This document shows, in pieces, positions 1-9,270 of a DNA stretch of 15,980 nt. Both the position numbers and the translations under genes were made by a program. The notes under the pieces are model-generated. The model worked only from the letters and a program-made list of their open reading frames with translations, did not search any database and had not been told where the DNA came from. Source of the stretch: an uncultured Porticoccus sp. (GTDB taxonomy: Bacteria > Pseudomonadota > Gammaproteobacteria > Pseudomonadales > Porticoccaceae); NCBI GenBank assembly GCA_950063125.1, contig CATLZI010000016.1, positions 1-15,980 on the forward strand, given 5' to 3'. Positions within the stretch are counted from its first letter, which is position 1. Each line of letters starts with the position of its first letter.

Positions 1-1
1 A

Positions 2-136
2 TTACGCGCTCAGTTCCTTACGGCCTTGTGCGCGGCGAGCGTTGATAATTTTGCGGCCCGCTTTTGTTGCCATGCGTGCACGAAATCCGTGGGTACGCTT
101 GCGCTTTAATACACTGGGCTGGAATGTTCTTTTCAT
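2..136 (-). CDS. rpmH: 50S ribosomal protein L34
   Basis: Encodes the 44-residue L34 protein of the large ribosomal subunit. The minus-strand frame starts with ATG at 136-134 and ends with TAA at 4-2. It translates to a very basic protein beginning [20 protein letters not shown] and ending GRKELSA, which is the family signature over its full usual length. A Shine-Dalgarno AAGGAA (complement of 144-149) sits 7 bases before the start. In gammaproteobacteria rpmH is normally followed by rnpA, yidC and mnmE on the same strand; those would lie to the left, outside the window. Here rpmH points away from mnmG across a putative replication origin. Identification is essentially certain. Confidence 0.98.
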   Translation of the reverse strand: MKRTFQPSVLKRKRTHGFRARMATKAGRKIINARRAQGRKELSA

Positions 137-180
137 GGCGTACTTCCTTAAGCTGGCCTGTTACCTTCAAAGGGCGGGGG

Positions 181-209
181 ATTTTAAAGAATATCCGGTG
201 CCAGATCAA
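181..209 (-). promoter_or_regulatory. sigma-70 promoter of rpmH
   Basis: On the minus strand, TTGATC (complement of 204-209) and TAAAAT (complement of 181-186) are separated by exactly 17 bases, close to the -35/-10 consensus. Predicted transcription starts near 174, giving a leader of about 40 nt before the rpmH start at 136. The only GATC in the intergenic region falls inside the -35 box. The promoter lies next to the DnaA boxes that begin at 251, so DnaA binding could affect rpmH transcription; that is inference. Confidence 0.65.
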
Positions 210-250
210 TCAAAGATATTTACCCGCAAGCAAATAACCCGGAAGTAAAC

Positions 251-406
251 TTACCCACAGGCTGACCAGTGGTTCAAACCCGGTTATCCACATCTGTGTT
301 AAAACTGTGGGTAACTCACGGGAAAATTAGGTGGATTACCTATGAACGGAATTGTGGGTAACTCATTATAAATAACGCTTGTGCACAACTGGCATCTTCA
401 CCCACA
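251..406. promoter_or_regulatory. DnaA-box cluster of putative oriC
   Basis: Five 9-mers match or nearly match the DnaA box TTATNCACA within 156 bp. They are TTACCCACA at 251-259 (+), the perfect TTATCCACA at 284-292 (+), TTACCCACA on the minus strand at 306-314 and again at 353-361, and the weaker TCACCCACA at 398-406 (+). A palindrome TTGTGCACAA at 379-388 is one mismatch from a box on each strand. A further weak TTACCCGCA lies at 220-228. Such clustering next to an AT-rich tract, between rpmH and mnmG, is typical of a bacterial chromosomal origin. No dnaA gene is visible in the window. Confidence 0.85.
306..365. repeat. 13-bp direct repeat containing DnaA boxes
   Basis: TGTGGGTAACTCA occurs at 306-318 and again, identically, at 353-365, a start-to-start distance of 47 bp. 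The first nine bases of each copy are a minus-strand DnaA box (TTACCCACA). The identity continues four bases beyond the box, so the repeat is longer than the known DnaA recognition sequence. Confidence 0.8.
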
Positions 407-470
407 GGTTACACAAAGAAAAGGAGCCATCTAAAAGCAACTTACCAAGTGTTTTACATCACTATTAACC

Positions 471-590
471 AATTGATATTAAAACAATATTTTAATTTAG
501 CCACAGAAAAGTCGTTGTATATATATAACAACTATTTACTAATACCTATATAAAGAGAATATATTTAATCTATTTTAATGATTAACTGAT
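471..590. other. AT-rich tract, probable DNA unwinding element
   Basis: By direct count only 22 of these 120 bases are G or C (18%), against roughly half in the flanking genes. The tract includes a TATATATATA-type run at 518-527 and lies 65 bp beyond the last DnaA-box candidate, on the mnmG side. This is where a duplex-unwinding element would be expected. E. coli-type 13-mers (GATCTNTTNTTTT) are not visible. The mnmG promoter must lie in or beside this region. TTTACA at 453-458 with an extended TGATATTAA at 474-482 is one weak candidate. The remaining bases, 591-721, form the mnmG leader with nothing else recognised. Confidence 0.65.
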
Positions 591-721
591 GTCAGGCAGA
601 ATCTGGCAAACAAAACAGGAAAGTTGTGAGCAGTGGGAGCGAAACGAAACGGTTAAATTATAAACAATTTACTTTATACTCCCCGCCCTTGCTCAAAAAA
701 CCAGAGAATAGTCTTTTGCCC

Positions 722-2614
722 ATGTATTACCCGGAAAAGTTCGATGTCATTGTTATTGGTGGTGGCCATGCCGGTACTGAAGCCTGCCTGGCTGCGGCTC
801 GAATAGGCTGCAAGACCCTCTTGCTCACACACAATATTGAAACATTAGGGCAGATGTCCTGTAACCCGGCGATCGGGGGAATCGGCAAAAGTCATCTGGT
901 GAAAGAAGTGGATGCCCTGGGTGGTGTCATGGCCCGTGCAACGGATCTCAGCGGTATTCAGTTCAGAACTCTCAATGCCCGAAAAGGCCCGGCTGTCAGA
1001 GCAACCAGAGCCCAGGCAGATCGTATTTTATACAAGGCAGCCGTTCGCCAAGTTCTGGAAAACCAACCCAATTTGTGGATTTTCCAGCAGGCAGCTGATG
1101 ACCTGATTATGGATGGCACTCGGGCGAGTGGCGTGATTACACAGATGGGATTGTGTTTTGAGGCTAAAACCATTGTTTTGACAGCGGGCACCTTCCTCGC
1201 CGGAAAGATTCATATCGGGATGGAAAACTATGCCGGTGGGCGGGCCGGGGATCCACCTGCAATGGGGTTGGCGGCAAAGCTCCGGGAATTACCCCTGCGG
1301 GTCGACCGGTTAAAGACCGGTACGCCGCCAAGAATCGATGCGCGAAGCGTCAATCTTGAGGGACTGCAGGTCCAGTGGGGTGACAAGCCGGAACCTGTCA
1401 TGTCATTTCTCGGGGATAGCTCGCAGCACCCGCAGCAAACCTGTTGTTATATTACCTACACCAACGAGCGCACCCATGAAATCATTCGTGGTGGAATGGA
1501 TCGCTCACCGATGTATACCGGTGTAATTGAGGGTGTTGGCCCCCGGTACTGCCCTTCCATCGAAGACAAGGTAGTCCGTTTTGCCGACAAGCAAAGTCAT
1601 CAGATATTCATCGAACCAGAGGGTCTGACAACCCATGAGCTCTATCCCAATGGTATTTCAACCAGTCTGCCTTTTGATGTGCAGATGGAGCTGGTTCGCT
1701 CGATAGCCGGTTTTGAAAATGCGCATATAACCCGGCCGGGTTACGCCATTGAGTACGATTACTTCAATCCGCAGGATTTGCAGTACTCATTGGAGAGCAA
1801 GCATATTGACGGGTTGTTCTTTGCCGGACAGATTAACGGCACGACGGGTTATGAAGAAGCTGCCGCTCAGGGCCTACTGGCTGGTTTGAATGCCGGACTG
1901 CAGAGTCGTGAAATGGCGCCATGGTGTCCCCGGCGCGATGAAGCCTACATTGGCGTGCTGGTCGATGACCTTATCACCATGGGGACGCACGAACCCTACC
2001 GGATGTTTACCAGTCGCGCTGAATACAGACTGTTGTTGCGGCAGGACAATGCAGACCTGCGGCTCACCGAAAAAGGGCGGGAGCTGGGGTTGGTTGACGA
2101 TGAACGCTGGCAGCACTTCTGTGAAAAAAGTGAAGCGGTAGCACGGGAGCAGCAGCGATTGAAGAGTTGCTGGATCCAGCCTGGCAGTCCTCAGGCAGCA
2201 ATGATTGCCGAAAAAACCGGCTCGGTGCCAATGCATGAATACAGTCTTTTCGAACTGCTGAAACGACCGGAACTGCATTACGACGATATTCAATCACTGC
2301 AGGAAGCGCCGTTGCAGGTTGCCGGGGAGGTGGCGGAACAGGTCGAGATAGATGCCAAGTACGCCGGTTATATCACACGTCAGCAGGAAGAAATTGCTCG
2401 TATGCAGCGCCAGGAAAACACCCCGATCCCCACCGATTTTGACTTCAGTGCAGTCAAGGGGTTGTCCAATGAGGTGAAACAGAAGCTCATGGAGGCACGC
2501 CCGGATACCCTGTCGAGGGCCTCTCGCATACCGGGTGTTACACCAGCGGCAATATCTCTGCTGCTGATCTATCTCAAGCGAAAATCCATGGTTGAAAAGA
2601 AGATCGCCTCCTAG
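722..2614 (+). CDS. mnmG: tRNA uridine-5-carboxymethylaminomethyl modification enzyme MnmG (GidA)
   Basis: FAD-dependent enzyme that, with MnmE, installs the (carboxymethyl)aminomethyl group on the wobble uridine (U34) of certain tRNAs in the cytoplasm. From ATG 722 it is 630 residues, matching the roughly 629 of E. coli. The dinucleotide-binding GGGHAGTE lies at residues 13-20 and the GQMSCNP block contains Cys47. [11 protein letters not shown] contains Cys277; both conserved cysteines fall at the E. coli positions. The C-terminal SGVTPAAI-like block (here [12 protein letters not shown]) binds MnmE in the family. The frame stays open upstream to a GTG at 626, but those 32 codons are not part of the family and AGGAAAG ends only 2 bases before that GTG, so ATG 722 is chosen. 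The ribosome site before 722 is weak. The stop codon directly abuts the rsmG start. Confidence 0.97.
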   Translation: MYYPEKFDVIVIGGGHAGTEACLAAARIGCKTLLLTHNIETLGQMSCNPAIGGIGKSHLVKEVDALGGVMARATDLSGIQFRTLNARKGPAVRATRAQADRILYKAAVRQVLENQPNLWIFQQAADDLIMDGTRASGVITQMGLCFEAKTIVLTAGTFLAGKIHIGMENYAGGRAGDPPAMGLAAKLRELPLRVDRLKTGTPPRIDARSVNLEGLQVQWGDKPEPVMSFLGDSSQHPQQTCCYITYTNERTHEIIRGGMDRSPMYTGVIEGVGPRYCPSIEDKVVRFADKQSHQIFIEPEGLTTHELYPNGISTSLPFDVQMELVRSIAGFENAHITRPGYAIEYDYFNPQDLQYSLESKHIDGLFFAGQINGTTGYEEAAAQGLLAGLNAGLQSREMAPWCPRRDEAYIGVLVDDLITMGTHEPYRMFTSRAEYRLLLRQDNADLRLTEKGRELGLVDDERWQHFCEKSEAVAREQQRLKSCWIQPGSPQAAMIAEKTGSVPMHEYSLFELLKRPELHYDDIQSLQEAPLQVAGEVAEQVEIDAKYAGYITRQQEEIARMQRQENTPIPTDFDFSAVKGLSNEVKQKLMEARPDTLSRASRIPGVTPAAISLLLIYLKRKSMVEKKIAS

Positions 2615-3241
2615 ATGCCGGATCGGGAACAGATACTTCGGGATGGGCTGGAAACTCTGGGTTTACCCCTGGAGGATAGGCAAATCCATGCACTTTTTGC
2701 GTACCTGGCGTTATTGCAACAGTGGAATCACGCCTACAATTTGACCGCTATTCGCGATCCTGAAATGATGGTTACCCATCATTTGCTGGATAGCCTCAGT
2801 ATAGCTAGGCAAGTAAAGGGAGTACGTATTATTGATGTGGGGACCGGCCCTGGGTTGCCCGGTATACCGCTCGCAATATGCTTCCCGGAACGCCAGTTCA
2901 CCCTGCTCGATAGCAATGGAAAGAAAACCCGCTTTCTCTTTCAGGTAAAAACCACACTCGGTTTGGATAATGTGCAGCAACTGCAGTCTCGTGCTGAAGC
3001 CTATCGCCCGGAACAGCCCTTCGACGCTGTCGTCAGCCGCGCGTTTACCAGCCTGGCAGGCATGACCGAGAGCTGCGCCCATCTGCTGTCGAAGCATGGG
3101 CGTTTCTATGCCATGAAGGGGCAATATCCCGAGCAGGAGTTGAGCGAGCTGCCAAAACACTATAATGTCGTCGGCTCACACCGGCTTGTTGTTCCCGGTA
3201 TTGAAGGTCATCGGCACCTGATAGAAATTGCGCCCGCCTGA
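2615..3241 (+). CDS. rsmG: 16S rRNA (guanine-527-N7)-methyltransferase RsmG (GidB)
   Basis: SAM-dependent methyltransferase that adds N7-methyl to G527 in the 530 loop of 16S rRNA; loss gives low-level streptomycin resistance in other bacteria. The protein is 208 residues (E. coli 207). The SAM-binding motif DVGTGPGLPG is at residues 74-83, followed by LLDSNGKKTRFL around 97-108, SRAF at 141-144 and MKG at 167-169, all family hallmarks. ATG 2615 immediately follows the mnmG TAG with no gap, so translation is probably coupled; the purine-rich end of mnmG (AAAAGAAGA, 2596-2604) may serve as ribosome site. The mnmG-rsmG-parA-parB order is the common one near proteobacterial origins. Confidence 0.96.
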   Translation: MPDREQILRDGLETLGLPLEDRQIHALFAYLALLQQWNHAYNLTAIRDPEMMVTHHLLDSLSIARQVKGVRIIDVGTGPGLPGIPLAICFPERQFTLLDSNGKKTRFLFQVKTTLGLDNVQQLQSRAEAYRPEQPFDAVVSRAFTSLAGMTESCAHLLSKHGRFYAMKGQYPEQELSELPKHYNVVGSHRLVVPGIEGHRHLIEIAPA

Positions 3242-3244
3242 GGA
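3240..3244 (+). promoter_or_regulatory. ribosome binding site deciding the parA TTG start
   Basis: GAGGA at 3240-3244 overlaps the rsmG stop codon (3239-3241) and stands 7 bases before TTG 3252. No comparable site precedes the earlier in-frame TTG at 3228, which lies inside rsmG. This supports a TTG initiation codon and translational coupling to rsmG. Confidence 0.7.
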
Positions 3245-3251
3245 CATTGCT

Positions 3252-4046
3252 TTGAGTCAAACATTTGCCATTGCCAACCAGAAGGGTGGCGTGGGGAAAA
3301 CCACCACCAGTGTAAATCTGGCGGCTTCACTGGCCAGCTACAACAAACGTATCCTGCTGGTGGATATGGATCCTCAGGGTAATGCCACCATGGGTTGCGG
3401 CATCGAAAAAAGCCAGCTGAAAATAACGATTCTTGATGTGCTCACTGGCTACATCAAAACAGAAGATGCATTGCAGCGTTGTGAGACGGGCAATTTTGAT
3501 CTGTTACCAGCCAATGGTGACCTCACTGCAGCCGAAGTGGAACTGCTTCGAGTGACCAATAAAGAGAGCCGGTTGCGGCATGCTCTGGCCAGAGTGAAAA
3601 GCAGTTACGATTACATCGTCATCGATTGTCCCCCCTCGCTCAGTATGCTGACAGTAAATTCGCTGGTGGCCTGTGATGGCGTCATCATACCCATGCAGTG
3701 CGAATACTACGCTCTGGAAGGATTATCGGCGTTGATGACGACGATCGGGAGGATAGGCAAATTCCTTAATCCAAAACTGCAGGTTGAGGGTATCCTGCGG
3801 ACCATGTACGACCCCAGAAATAGTTTGACCAATGAGGTTACCGCGCAGTTGCGAAGGCACTTTGGCGACAAAATCTACCGTATCGCCATCCCGCGCAATG
3901 TCCGACTGGCTGAAGCACCCAGCTACGGCCAGCCGGCTCTCAGTTATGACAAACATTCCAAAGGTGCACTTGCTTACCTAGGACTGGCAGGGGAAATCAT
4001 TCGCAGAGGCAAATCGGCGAGAGTACAGATTGACAGAGCAGGTTAA
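3252..4046 (+). CDS. parA: chromosome-partitioning ATPase ParA (Soj)
   Basis: Deviant-Walker ATPase that binds DNA non-specifically as an ATP dimer and drives segregation of ParB-parS complexes near the origin. From TTG 3252 the protein is 264 residues, close to the 262 of Pseudomonas Soj. The deviant Walker A KGGVGKTTT is at residues 11-19 with the signature Lys11, Walker A' DMDPQGN at 38-44 and Walker B VIDCPPSLS at 123-131. There is no N-terminal helix-turn-helix, so it is the chromosomal Soj type rather than the long plasmid type. The start TTG is backed by a well-placed GAGGA; no ATG exists near the N-terminus. The gap to rsmG is 10 bp and to parB 4 bp, so the genes are probably co-transcribed. 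Confidence 0.96.
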   Translation: MSQTFAIANQKGGVGKTTTSVNLAASLASYNKRILLVDMDPQGNATMGCGIEKSQLKITILDVLTGYIKTEDALQRCETGNFDLLPANGDLTAAEVELLRVTNKESRLRHALARVKSSYDYIVIDCPPSLSMLTVNSLVACDGVIIPMQCEYYALEGLSALMTTIGRIGKFLNPKLQVEGILRTMYDPRNSLTNEVTAQLRRHFGDKIYRIAIPRNVRLAEAPSYGQPALSYDKHSKGALAYLGLAGEIIRRGKSARVQIDRAG

Positions 4047-4050
4047 CGTT

Positions 4051-4917
4051 ATGGTCAGAAGAAAAGGTTTGGGGCGGGGCCTGGATGCACTGTTAGGTGT
4101 TGAGGGTGACGAGGAGAGTTCAACTTCTCAACACGTGCCGGAAGGCGATCACCTGAGAGAATTACCGCTGGAGTTTATGACCCGTGGCAAATATCAGCCA
4201 CGTCTAGATGTGCACCCTGAAGAACTGGAGGAGCTTGCCAATTCCATTCGTGCGCAGGGGGTTATGCAACCCATTGTAGTGCGAGCCATTGGTGCCGACA
4301 GCTATGAGATCATTGCCGGAGAGCGCCGCTGGAGAGCGGCCCAACAGGTTGGCCTGGATACCATACCCGCGCTGATCAGGAATGTATCAGACGAAGCTGC
4401 CATTGCGATGGCGTTGATTGAAAATATTCAACGTGAAGATCTCAATGCAATGGAGGAGGCCCAGGCACTCACTCGTTTACAACATGAATTTGGTCTGACC
4501 CAGCAACAGGTGTCCGATGCAGTGGGTAAACCCCGCAGTACAGTAGCGAACATCATGCGCCTGATGAGCCTCGAGGAAGATGTACAAAAACTGCTTGAGC
4601 ACGGTGACCTTGAGGCCGGCCATGCCAAGGCCCTGCTTGGATTGTCAGGTCTCATGCAGGCTGAGGTGGCCAGAACGGCCGTGGTAAAAGGCTTGACTGT
4701 CCGGCAAACGGAAGCATTGGTGAGAAAAATGCTCCAACCGCCAGCCGAGAAAGAGAAACAAAAAGAAAATAGTGATATCAGGGTGTTGCAGGACAAGCTA
4801 TCAGAGCAAATCGGTGTCCCCGTACTGATTGAGCATTCAGCCAGAGGCAAGGGAAAACTGACCCTTAAATACAACAGTCTGGATGAGCTGGAAGGCATTC
4901 TTGAACACATAAAATAA
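4051..4917 (+). CDS. parB: chromosome-partitioning protein ParB (Spo0J)
   Basis: CTP-dependent DNA clamp that loads at parS sites, spreads, and is moved by ParA. The protein is 288 residues, close to the 290 of Pseudomonas ParB. It has the N-terminal ParA-interacting RKGLGRGLDALLG (residues 4-16), the CTP-binding GERRWRAA at 90-97 and ENIQRED at 124-130. A helix-turn-helix spans about 149-171, and a C-terminal dimerisation region lies past about 230, after a charged linker (EKEKQKE). ATG 4051 is chosen over an in-frame TTG at 4030, which lies inside parA; GAGCAGG at 4036-4042 stands 8 bases before it. No convincing parS was seen in this window, so its binding sites must lie elsewhere. Confidence 0.96.
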   Translation: MVRRKGLGRGLDALLGVEGDEESSTSQHVPEGDHLRELPLEFMTRGKYQPRLDVHPEELEELANSIRAQGVMQPIVVRAIGADSYEIIAGERRWRAAQQVGLDTIPALIRNVSDEAAIAMALIENIQREDLNAMEEAQALTRLQHEFGLTQQQVSDAVGKPRSTVANIMRLMSLEEDVQKLLEHGDLEAGHAKALLGLSGLMQAEVARTAVVKGLTVRQTEALVRKMLQPPAEKEKQKENSDIRVLQDKLSEQIGVPVLIEHSARGKGKLTLKYNSLDELEGILEHIK

Positions 4918-4922
4918 AGCCA

Positions 4923-4956
4923 AGCCATAAGCGGCATCAATGGTGGCTATTTATTC
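4923..4956 (+). terminator. weak terminator candidate after parB
   Basis: AGCCAT (4923-4928) can pair with GTGGCT (4943-4948), one U-G wobble, 14-base loop, followed by an interrupted U-rich ATTTATT. The stem is short and the U tract poor. Its position just after parB and before a strong separate promoter makes a partial terminator plausible, but the evidence is thin. Confidence 0.3.
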
Positions 4957-4994
4957 CACAGCCCTCCAAAACTTACTTCAATGGCAAAGTTTAG

Positions 4995-5023
4995 TTGAAT
5001 CTGCAACTTGTACTACCTATAAT
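4995..5023 (+). promoter_or_regulatory. sigma-70 promoter of the atp operon
   Basis: TTGAAT at 4995-5000 and a perfect TATAAT at 5018-5023 are separated by 17 bases. Predicted transcription starts near 5030, about 56 nt before the atpI start. This is the best promoter in the window and explains how the ATP synthase operon is expressed independently of mnmG-parB. It also excludes the longest open frame for atpI, which would begin at 5023 inside the -10 box. Confidence 0.8.
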
Positions 5024-5085
5024 TGCCGCCCGTTTGGGTTGGCAAAATTGTCAGCTCGAACAGAAAGCACGGATGGGGGGAGGTA

Positions 5086-5472
5086 GTGAAGAAAGCTACC
5101 ATTAAATCTCCACCGGTAGCTCGAATAGCGCTGGTTCAACTGTTGGTTTTGTTGGTTGTAGTGTTGGCGTTGCTACCGGTCGATAGAGTACTGTGCTGGT
5201 CCTTACTGATTGGTGGGGTAATTCAGATAGGCCCGCAAGCCTATTTTACCCGACAGACCTTTCGCTATATGGGAGCCAGGCAGACCCCGAAAATAATACG
5301 TGCCATATACAGGGGAGAGACGGGCAAGTTATTGCTCACGGTTGTGTTGTTTGGTTTGACATTTAGTTATGTGTCGCCAGTCAGTCTACCCGGCGTTTTT
5401 CTCGGTTATGGTGCCATGATGATTGTGCAGTGGTTTTGCGCGGCACGGATATTAAGTCAATCGAGCAATTAG
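5086..5472 (+). CDS. atpI: ATP synthase protein I (AtpI)
   Basis: Small inner-membrane protein encoded first in atp operons; in other bacteria it aids c-ring assembly or stability and is not part of the finished enzyme. From GTG 5086 it has 128 residues (E. coli about 126-130). Four hydrophobic segments are visible at about residues 12-31, 35-52, 78-95 and 101-121. The conserved YRGETGKLLLT stretch precedes the third. The GTG is preceded by GGGGGGAGG (5075-5083), a very strong Shine-Dalgarno but unusually close, 2 bases from the codon. No other start exists between the promoter and the first membrane segment. The frame continues upstream to 5023 but that lies in the promoter. Confidence 0.88.
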   Translation: MKKATIKSPPVARIALVQLLVLLVVVLALLPVDRVLCWSLLIGGVIQIGPQAYFTRQTFRYMGARQTPKIIRAIYRGETGKLLLTVVLFGLTFSYVSPVSLPGVFLGYGAMMIVQWFCAARILSQSSN

Positions 5473-5487
5473 ACCTCGCTGGTTTGA

Positions 5488-6632
<1,145 letters not shown>

Positions 6633-6680
6633 GCAACAACAACCCGATTCTTTTTTTAACCCTAGGAACGAGGTGTTGGC

Positions 6681-7151
6681 GTGAATATTAACCTGACCCT
6701 ATTCGGGCAGCTGGTTTCTTTTCTGTTCTTTGTGTGGTTCTGCAAGAAATTTGTATGGACAGCCATTATCAATGCAATGGAAGAACGGCAGAAGAAAATA
6801 GCCGATGGCTTGGATGCAGCAGATCGAGCATCGCGCGATCTGGAGCTGGCTCAAGAAAGAGCCACCGAACGGCTCAAGGAAGCCAAGCATGAAGCGGCAT
6901 CCATACTTGAGCAAGCAAATAAGCGTGCTAACCAGATAGTCGGTGAAGCCAAGGAGCAGGCCCGGGCCGAAGGTGATCGTCTCAAAGCAGCAGCTCAGGC
7001 AGAAATCGAACAGGACGTTAACCGCGCGAAAGAAGAGCTTCGTAAAAAGGTTGCCGTGCTTGCTTTGGCTGGTGCTGAAAAAATCTTGCAGGCAAATATC
7101 GATGAAAGTGCAAACAGTGCACTGGTCGATAAGCTTGCAGCAGAGCTGTAA
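6681..7151 (+). CDS. atpF: F1Fo ATP synthase subunit b
   Basis: Peripheral-stalk subunit that dimerises and joins subunit a in the membrane to the delta subunit on F1. It has 156 residues, exactly the E. coli length, with one N-terminal membrane helix (about residues 5-27). A long, highly charged Ala/Glu/Lys/Arg coiled coil follows (about 33-125) and a C-terminal delta-binding part. Start is GTG 6681, with GAGG at 6670-6673 seven bases upstream. No alternative ATG precedes the membrane segment. It lies 48 bp after atpE and 12 bp before atpH. Confidence 0.96.
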   Translation: MNINLTLFGQLVSFLFFVWFCKKFVWTAIINAMEERQKKIADGLDAADRASRDLELAQERATERLKEAKHEAASILEQANKRANQIVGEAKEQARAEGDRLKAAAQAEIEQDVNRAKEELRKKVAVLALAGAEKILQANIDESANSALVDKLAAEL

Positions 7152-7163
7152 CCGAGGTTTAAC

Positions 7164-7700
7164 ATGGCTGAATTAAGCACGTTGGCTCGGCCCTACGCAA
7201 AAGCAGCTTTTGAACATGCTGCGGCAGCGGGAGATCTGCAAAACTGGTCTGATGGTCTTGCTGTAGCCGCTGCTGTTGCACAGCATAATGTAGTAGACAA
7301 ACTGTTGAGTTCGCCGACTTACACGGCAGCACAACAGGCAGAAAAAGTAATAACCGTTTGTGGTGATGCCCTATCTGGCAAGATGCTGAATTTTATTCGG
7401 GTTTTGGCGGACAATCATCGTCTCAAGCTGTTACCCCAGATATATCAGCAATTCGAGATACTCAAGGCCAATCGCGAAAAAACCGTTGAGGTGAATATCG
7501 TGTCAGCCAGAGAAATCAGTGCTGAGCAACAAGAAAAGCTTGCCAGTGCGCTCAGTGCGAAACTGGAACGCACCGTTAATATGCAGGTGTCCATCGACAG
7601 CTCACTGATAGGTGGTGCTGTGGTACGAGCTGGTGACACCGTCATAGACGGATCCATACGCGGGCGATTGTCAAAACTCGCCGAAGCATTACATTCATAG
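7164..7700 (+). CDS. atpH: F1Fo ATP synthase subunit delta
   Basis: OSCP-type subunit at the top of F1 that connects the alpha/beta hexamer to the b-subunit stalk. At 178 residues it matches E. coli (177). The N-terminal helical domain opens with the familiar LARPYAKAAFEHA (residues 7-19). The C-terminal family signature appears as IGGAVVRAGDTVIDGSIRGR (about 148-167). GAGG at 7154-7157 lies 6 bases before ATG 7164. It sits in the standard place between atpF and atpA, 18 bp before the latter. Confidence 0.96.
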   Translation: MAELSTLARPYAKAAFEHAAAAGDLQNWSDGLAVAAAVAQHNVVDKLLSSPTYTAAQQAEKVITVCGDALSGKMLNFIRVLADNHRLKLLPQIYQQFEILKANREKTVEVNIVSAREISAEQQEKLASALSAKLERTVNMQVSIDSSLIGGAVVRAGDTVIDGSIRGRLSKLAEALHS

Positions 7701-7718
7701 GATTGAGGACCAGAGCAC

Positions 7719-9263
7719 ATGCAGCAACTGAATCCATCCGAAATCAGTGAGATCATCAAAGAGCGTATCGATAGCCTTGATGTTTCCTCTGAGGCGCAAA
7801 ACGAAGGCACGATCGTTTCGGTATCTGACGGTATTATTCGCATACACGGCCTGGCCGATGTGATGTACGGTGAGATGATTGAATTCGAGGGTGGCATCTA
7901 CGGTATGGCTCTCAACTTGGAGAGAGACTCTGTCGGTGCTGTTATTCTGGGGGACTATAAAAGTCTGGCCGAAGGTCAGAAAGCCCGTTGTACAGGTCGC
8001 ATCCTAGAAGTCCCAGTCGGACCGGAGCTGGAAGGTCGAGTACTTGACGCCCTGGGCAGCCCAATTGATGGCAAGGGCCCTCTCAACGCCAAGATGACGG
8101 ATGCGCTTGAAAAAGTGGCACCGGGTGTTATTGACCGTCAATCGGTAGATCAACCCGTACAGATCGGCCTCAAGGCAATCGATGCGATGGTTCCGATTGG
8201 CCGCGGTCAGCGGGAATTGATTATTGGCGACCGCCAAATCGGCAAAACAGCGATCGCAGTAGATGCCATCATTAACCAGAAAGATTCTGGCATTAAGTGT
8301 ATTTATGTGGCGATTGGTCAAAAGGCATCATCCGTCGCAGCTGTCGTGCGCAAGCTTGAAGAGCACGGTGCCATGGCCCACACCATTGTAGTTGCGGCAA
8401 CTGCAGCTGATCCCGCGGCCATGCAATATCTGGCACCTTTCGCCGGTTGTACCATGGGTGAGTACTATCGCGATCGCGGCCAGGACGCCTTGATTATTTA
8501 CGACGACCTGACCAAACAAGCTTGGGCTTATCGTCAGATTTCGTTGTTGCTGCGTCGTCCGCCGGGCCGGGAAGCCTACCCAGGTGACGTATTCTATTTG
8601 CACTCACGTTTGTTGGAGCGTGCTGCACGTGTTAGCGCTGCGTATGTTGAAAAATTCACCGATGGCGAGGTGAAGGGAAAAACCGGTTCACTAACCGCGT
8701 TGCCCGTGATTGAAACCCAGGCGGGCGACGTATCAGCCTTCGTTCCGACAAACGTAATTTCTATCACTGACGGGCAGATATTTCTCGAGGCTGATATGTT
8801 CAATGCCGGTATCCGCCCTGCCATGAACGCGGGTATCTCGGTATCACGGGTTGGTGGTGCAGCACAAACCAAAGTCATCAAGAAACTGTCGGGCGGTATT
8901 CGTACCGCACTTGCCCAGTACCGTGAGCTCGCCGCTTTCTCTCAGTTTGCCTCTGACCTGGATGAAGCTACCAAGTCTCAGCTTGATCACGGTGAGCGTG
9001 TTACGGAGCTGATGAAGCAGGACCAATATTCGCCACAAAGCGTAGCAGAAATGGCCGTGGTGATTTATGCCGCTGACCGGGGTTACCTGAAAGAAGTCGA
9101 AGTCAACAAGATTGGTGATTTTGAGCATGCGTTACTTTCCTATATGAAAGCGGAACACGGTGATTTGCTTGATCAGATCAATCAGACCGGTGACTGGAAC
9201 GACGACCTTGATGCCAGTTACAAGGCTGCGCTGGATAAGTTCATCAGCACACAAACCTGGTAA
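7719..9263 (+). CDS. atpA: F1Fo ATP synthase subunit alpha
   Basis: Non-catalytic nucleotide-binding subunit of the F1 hexamer. It has 514 residues (E. coli 513). The P-loop is GDRQIGKT at residues 170-177; position 174 is Ile where E. coli has Thr, a position that does not contact nucleotide directly in the GxxxxGKT pattern. The Walker B region is [10 protein letters not shown] (257-266). The ATP-synthase signature region [12 protein letters not shown] (374-385) contains the arginine finger Arg377 (E. coli Arg376) that completes the beta catalytic site. GAGG (7704-7707) lies upstream of ATG 7719. The gene is followed by a hairpin in the 50-bp gap before atpG. Confidence 0.98.
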   Translation: MQQLNPSEISEIIKERIDSLDVSSEAQNEGTIVSVSDGIIRIHGLADVMYGEMIEFEGGIYGMALNLERDSVGAVILGDYKSLAEGQKARCTGRILEVPVGPELEGRVLDALGSPIDGKGPLNAKMTDALEKVAPGVIDRQSVDQPVQIGLKAIDAMVPIGRGQRELIIGDRQIGKTAIAVDAIINQKDSGIKCIYVAIGQKASSVAAVVRKLEEHGAMAHTIVVAATAADPAAMQYLAPFAGCTMGEYYRDRGQDALIIYDDLTKQAWAYRQISLLLRRPPGREAYPGDVFYLHSRLLERAARVSAAYVEKFTDGEVKGKTGSLTALPVIETQAGDVSAFVPTNVISITDGQIFLEADMFNAGIRPAMNAGISVSRVGGAAQTKVIKKLSGGIRTALAQYRELAAFSQFASDLDEATKSQLDHGERVTELMKQDQYSPQSVAEMAVVIYAADRGYLKEVEVNKIGDFEHALLSYMKAEHGDLLDQINQTGDWNDDLDASYKAALDKFISTQTW

Positions 9264-9270
9264 TTTCTGA

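Noticed and set aside
1874..2293. 139-codon open frame on the minus strand opposite mnmG.
   Set aside because: Antisense to a conserved part of mnmG, with no recognisable domain or ribosome site.
4127..4142. CACGTG core inside parB, examined as a parS site.
   Set aside because: The flanks (CTCAA / CCGGA) do not match the parS palindrome TGTTTCACGTGAAACA; only the six-base core agrees.
4428..4940. 170-codon open frame on the minus strand opposite parB.
   Set aside because: Ser/Leu/Cys-rich translation without any family likeness, entirely antisense to a well-supported parB; a shadow frame.
8621..8636. TGCTGCACGTGTTAGC in atpA, examined as a parS site.
   Set aside because: Only about 10 of 16 positions match and the outer arms are not palindromic; the sequence is explained by conserved AtpA codons.
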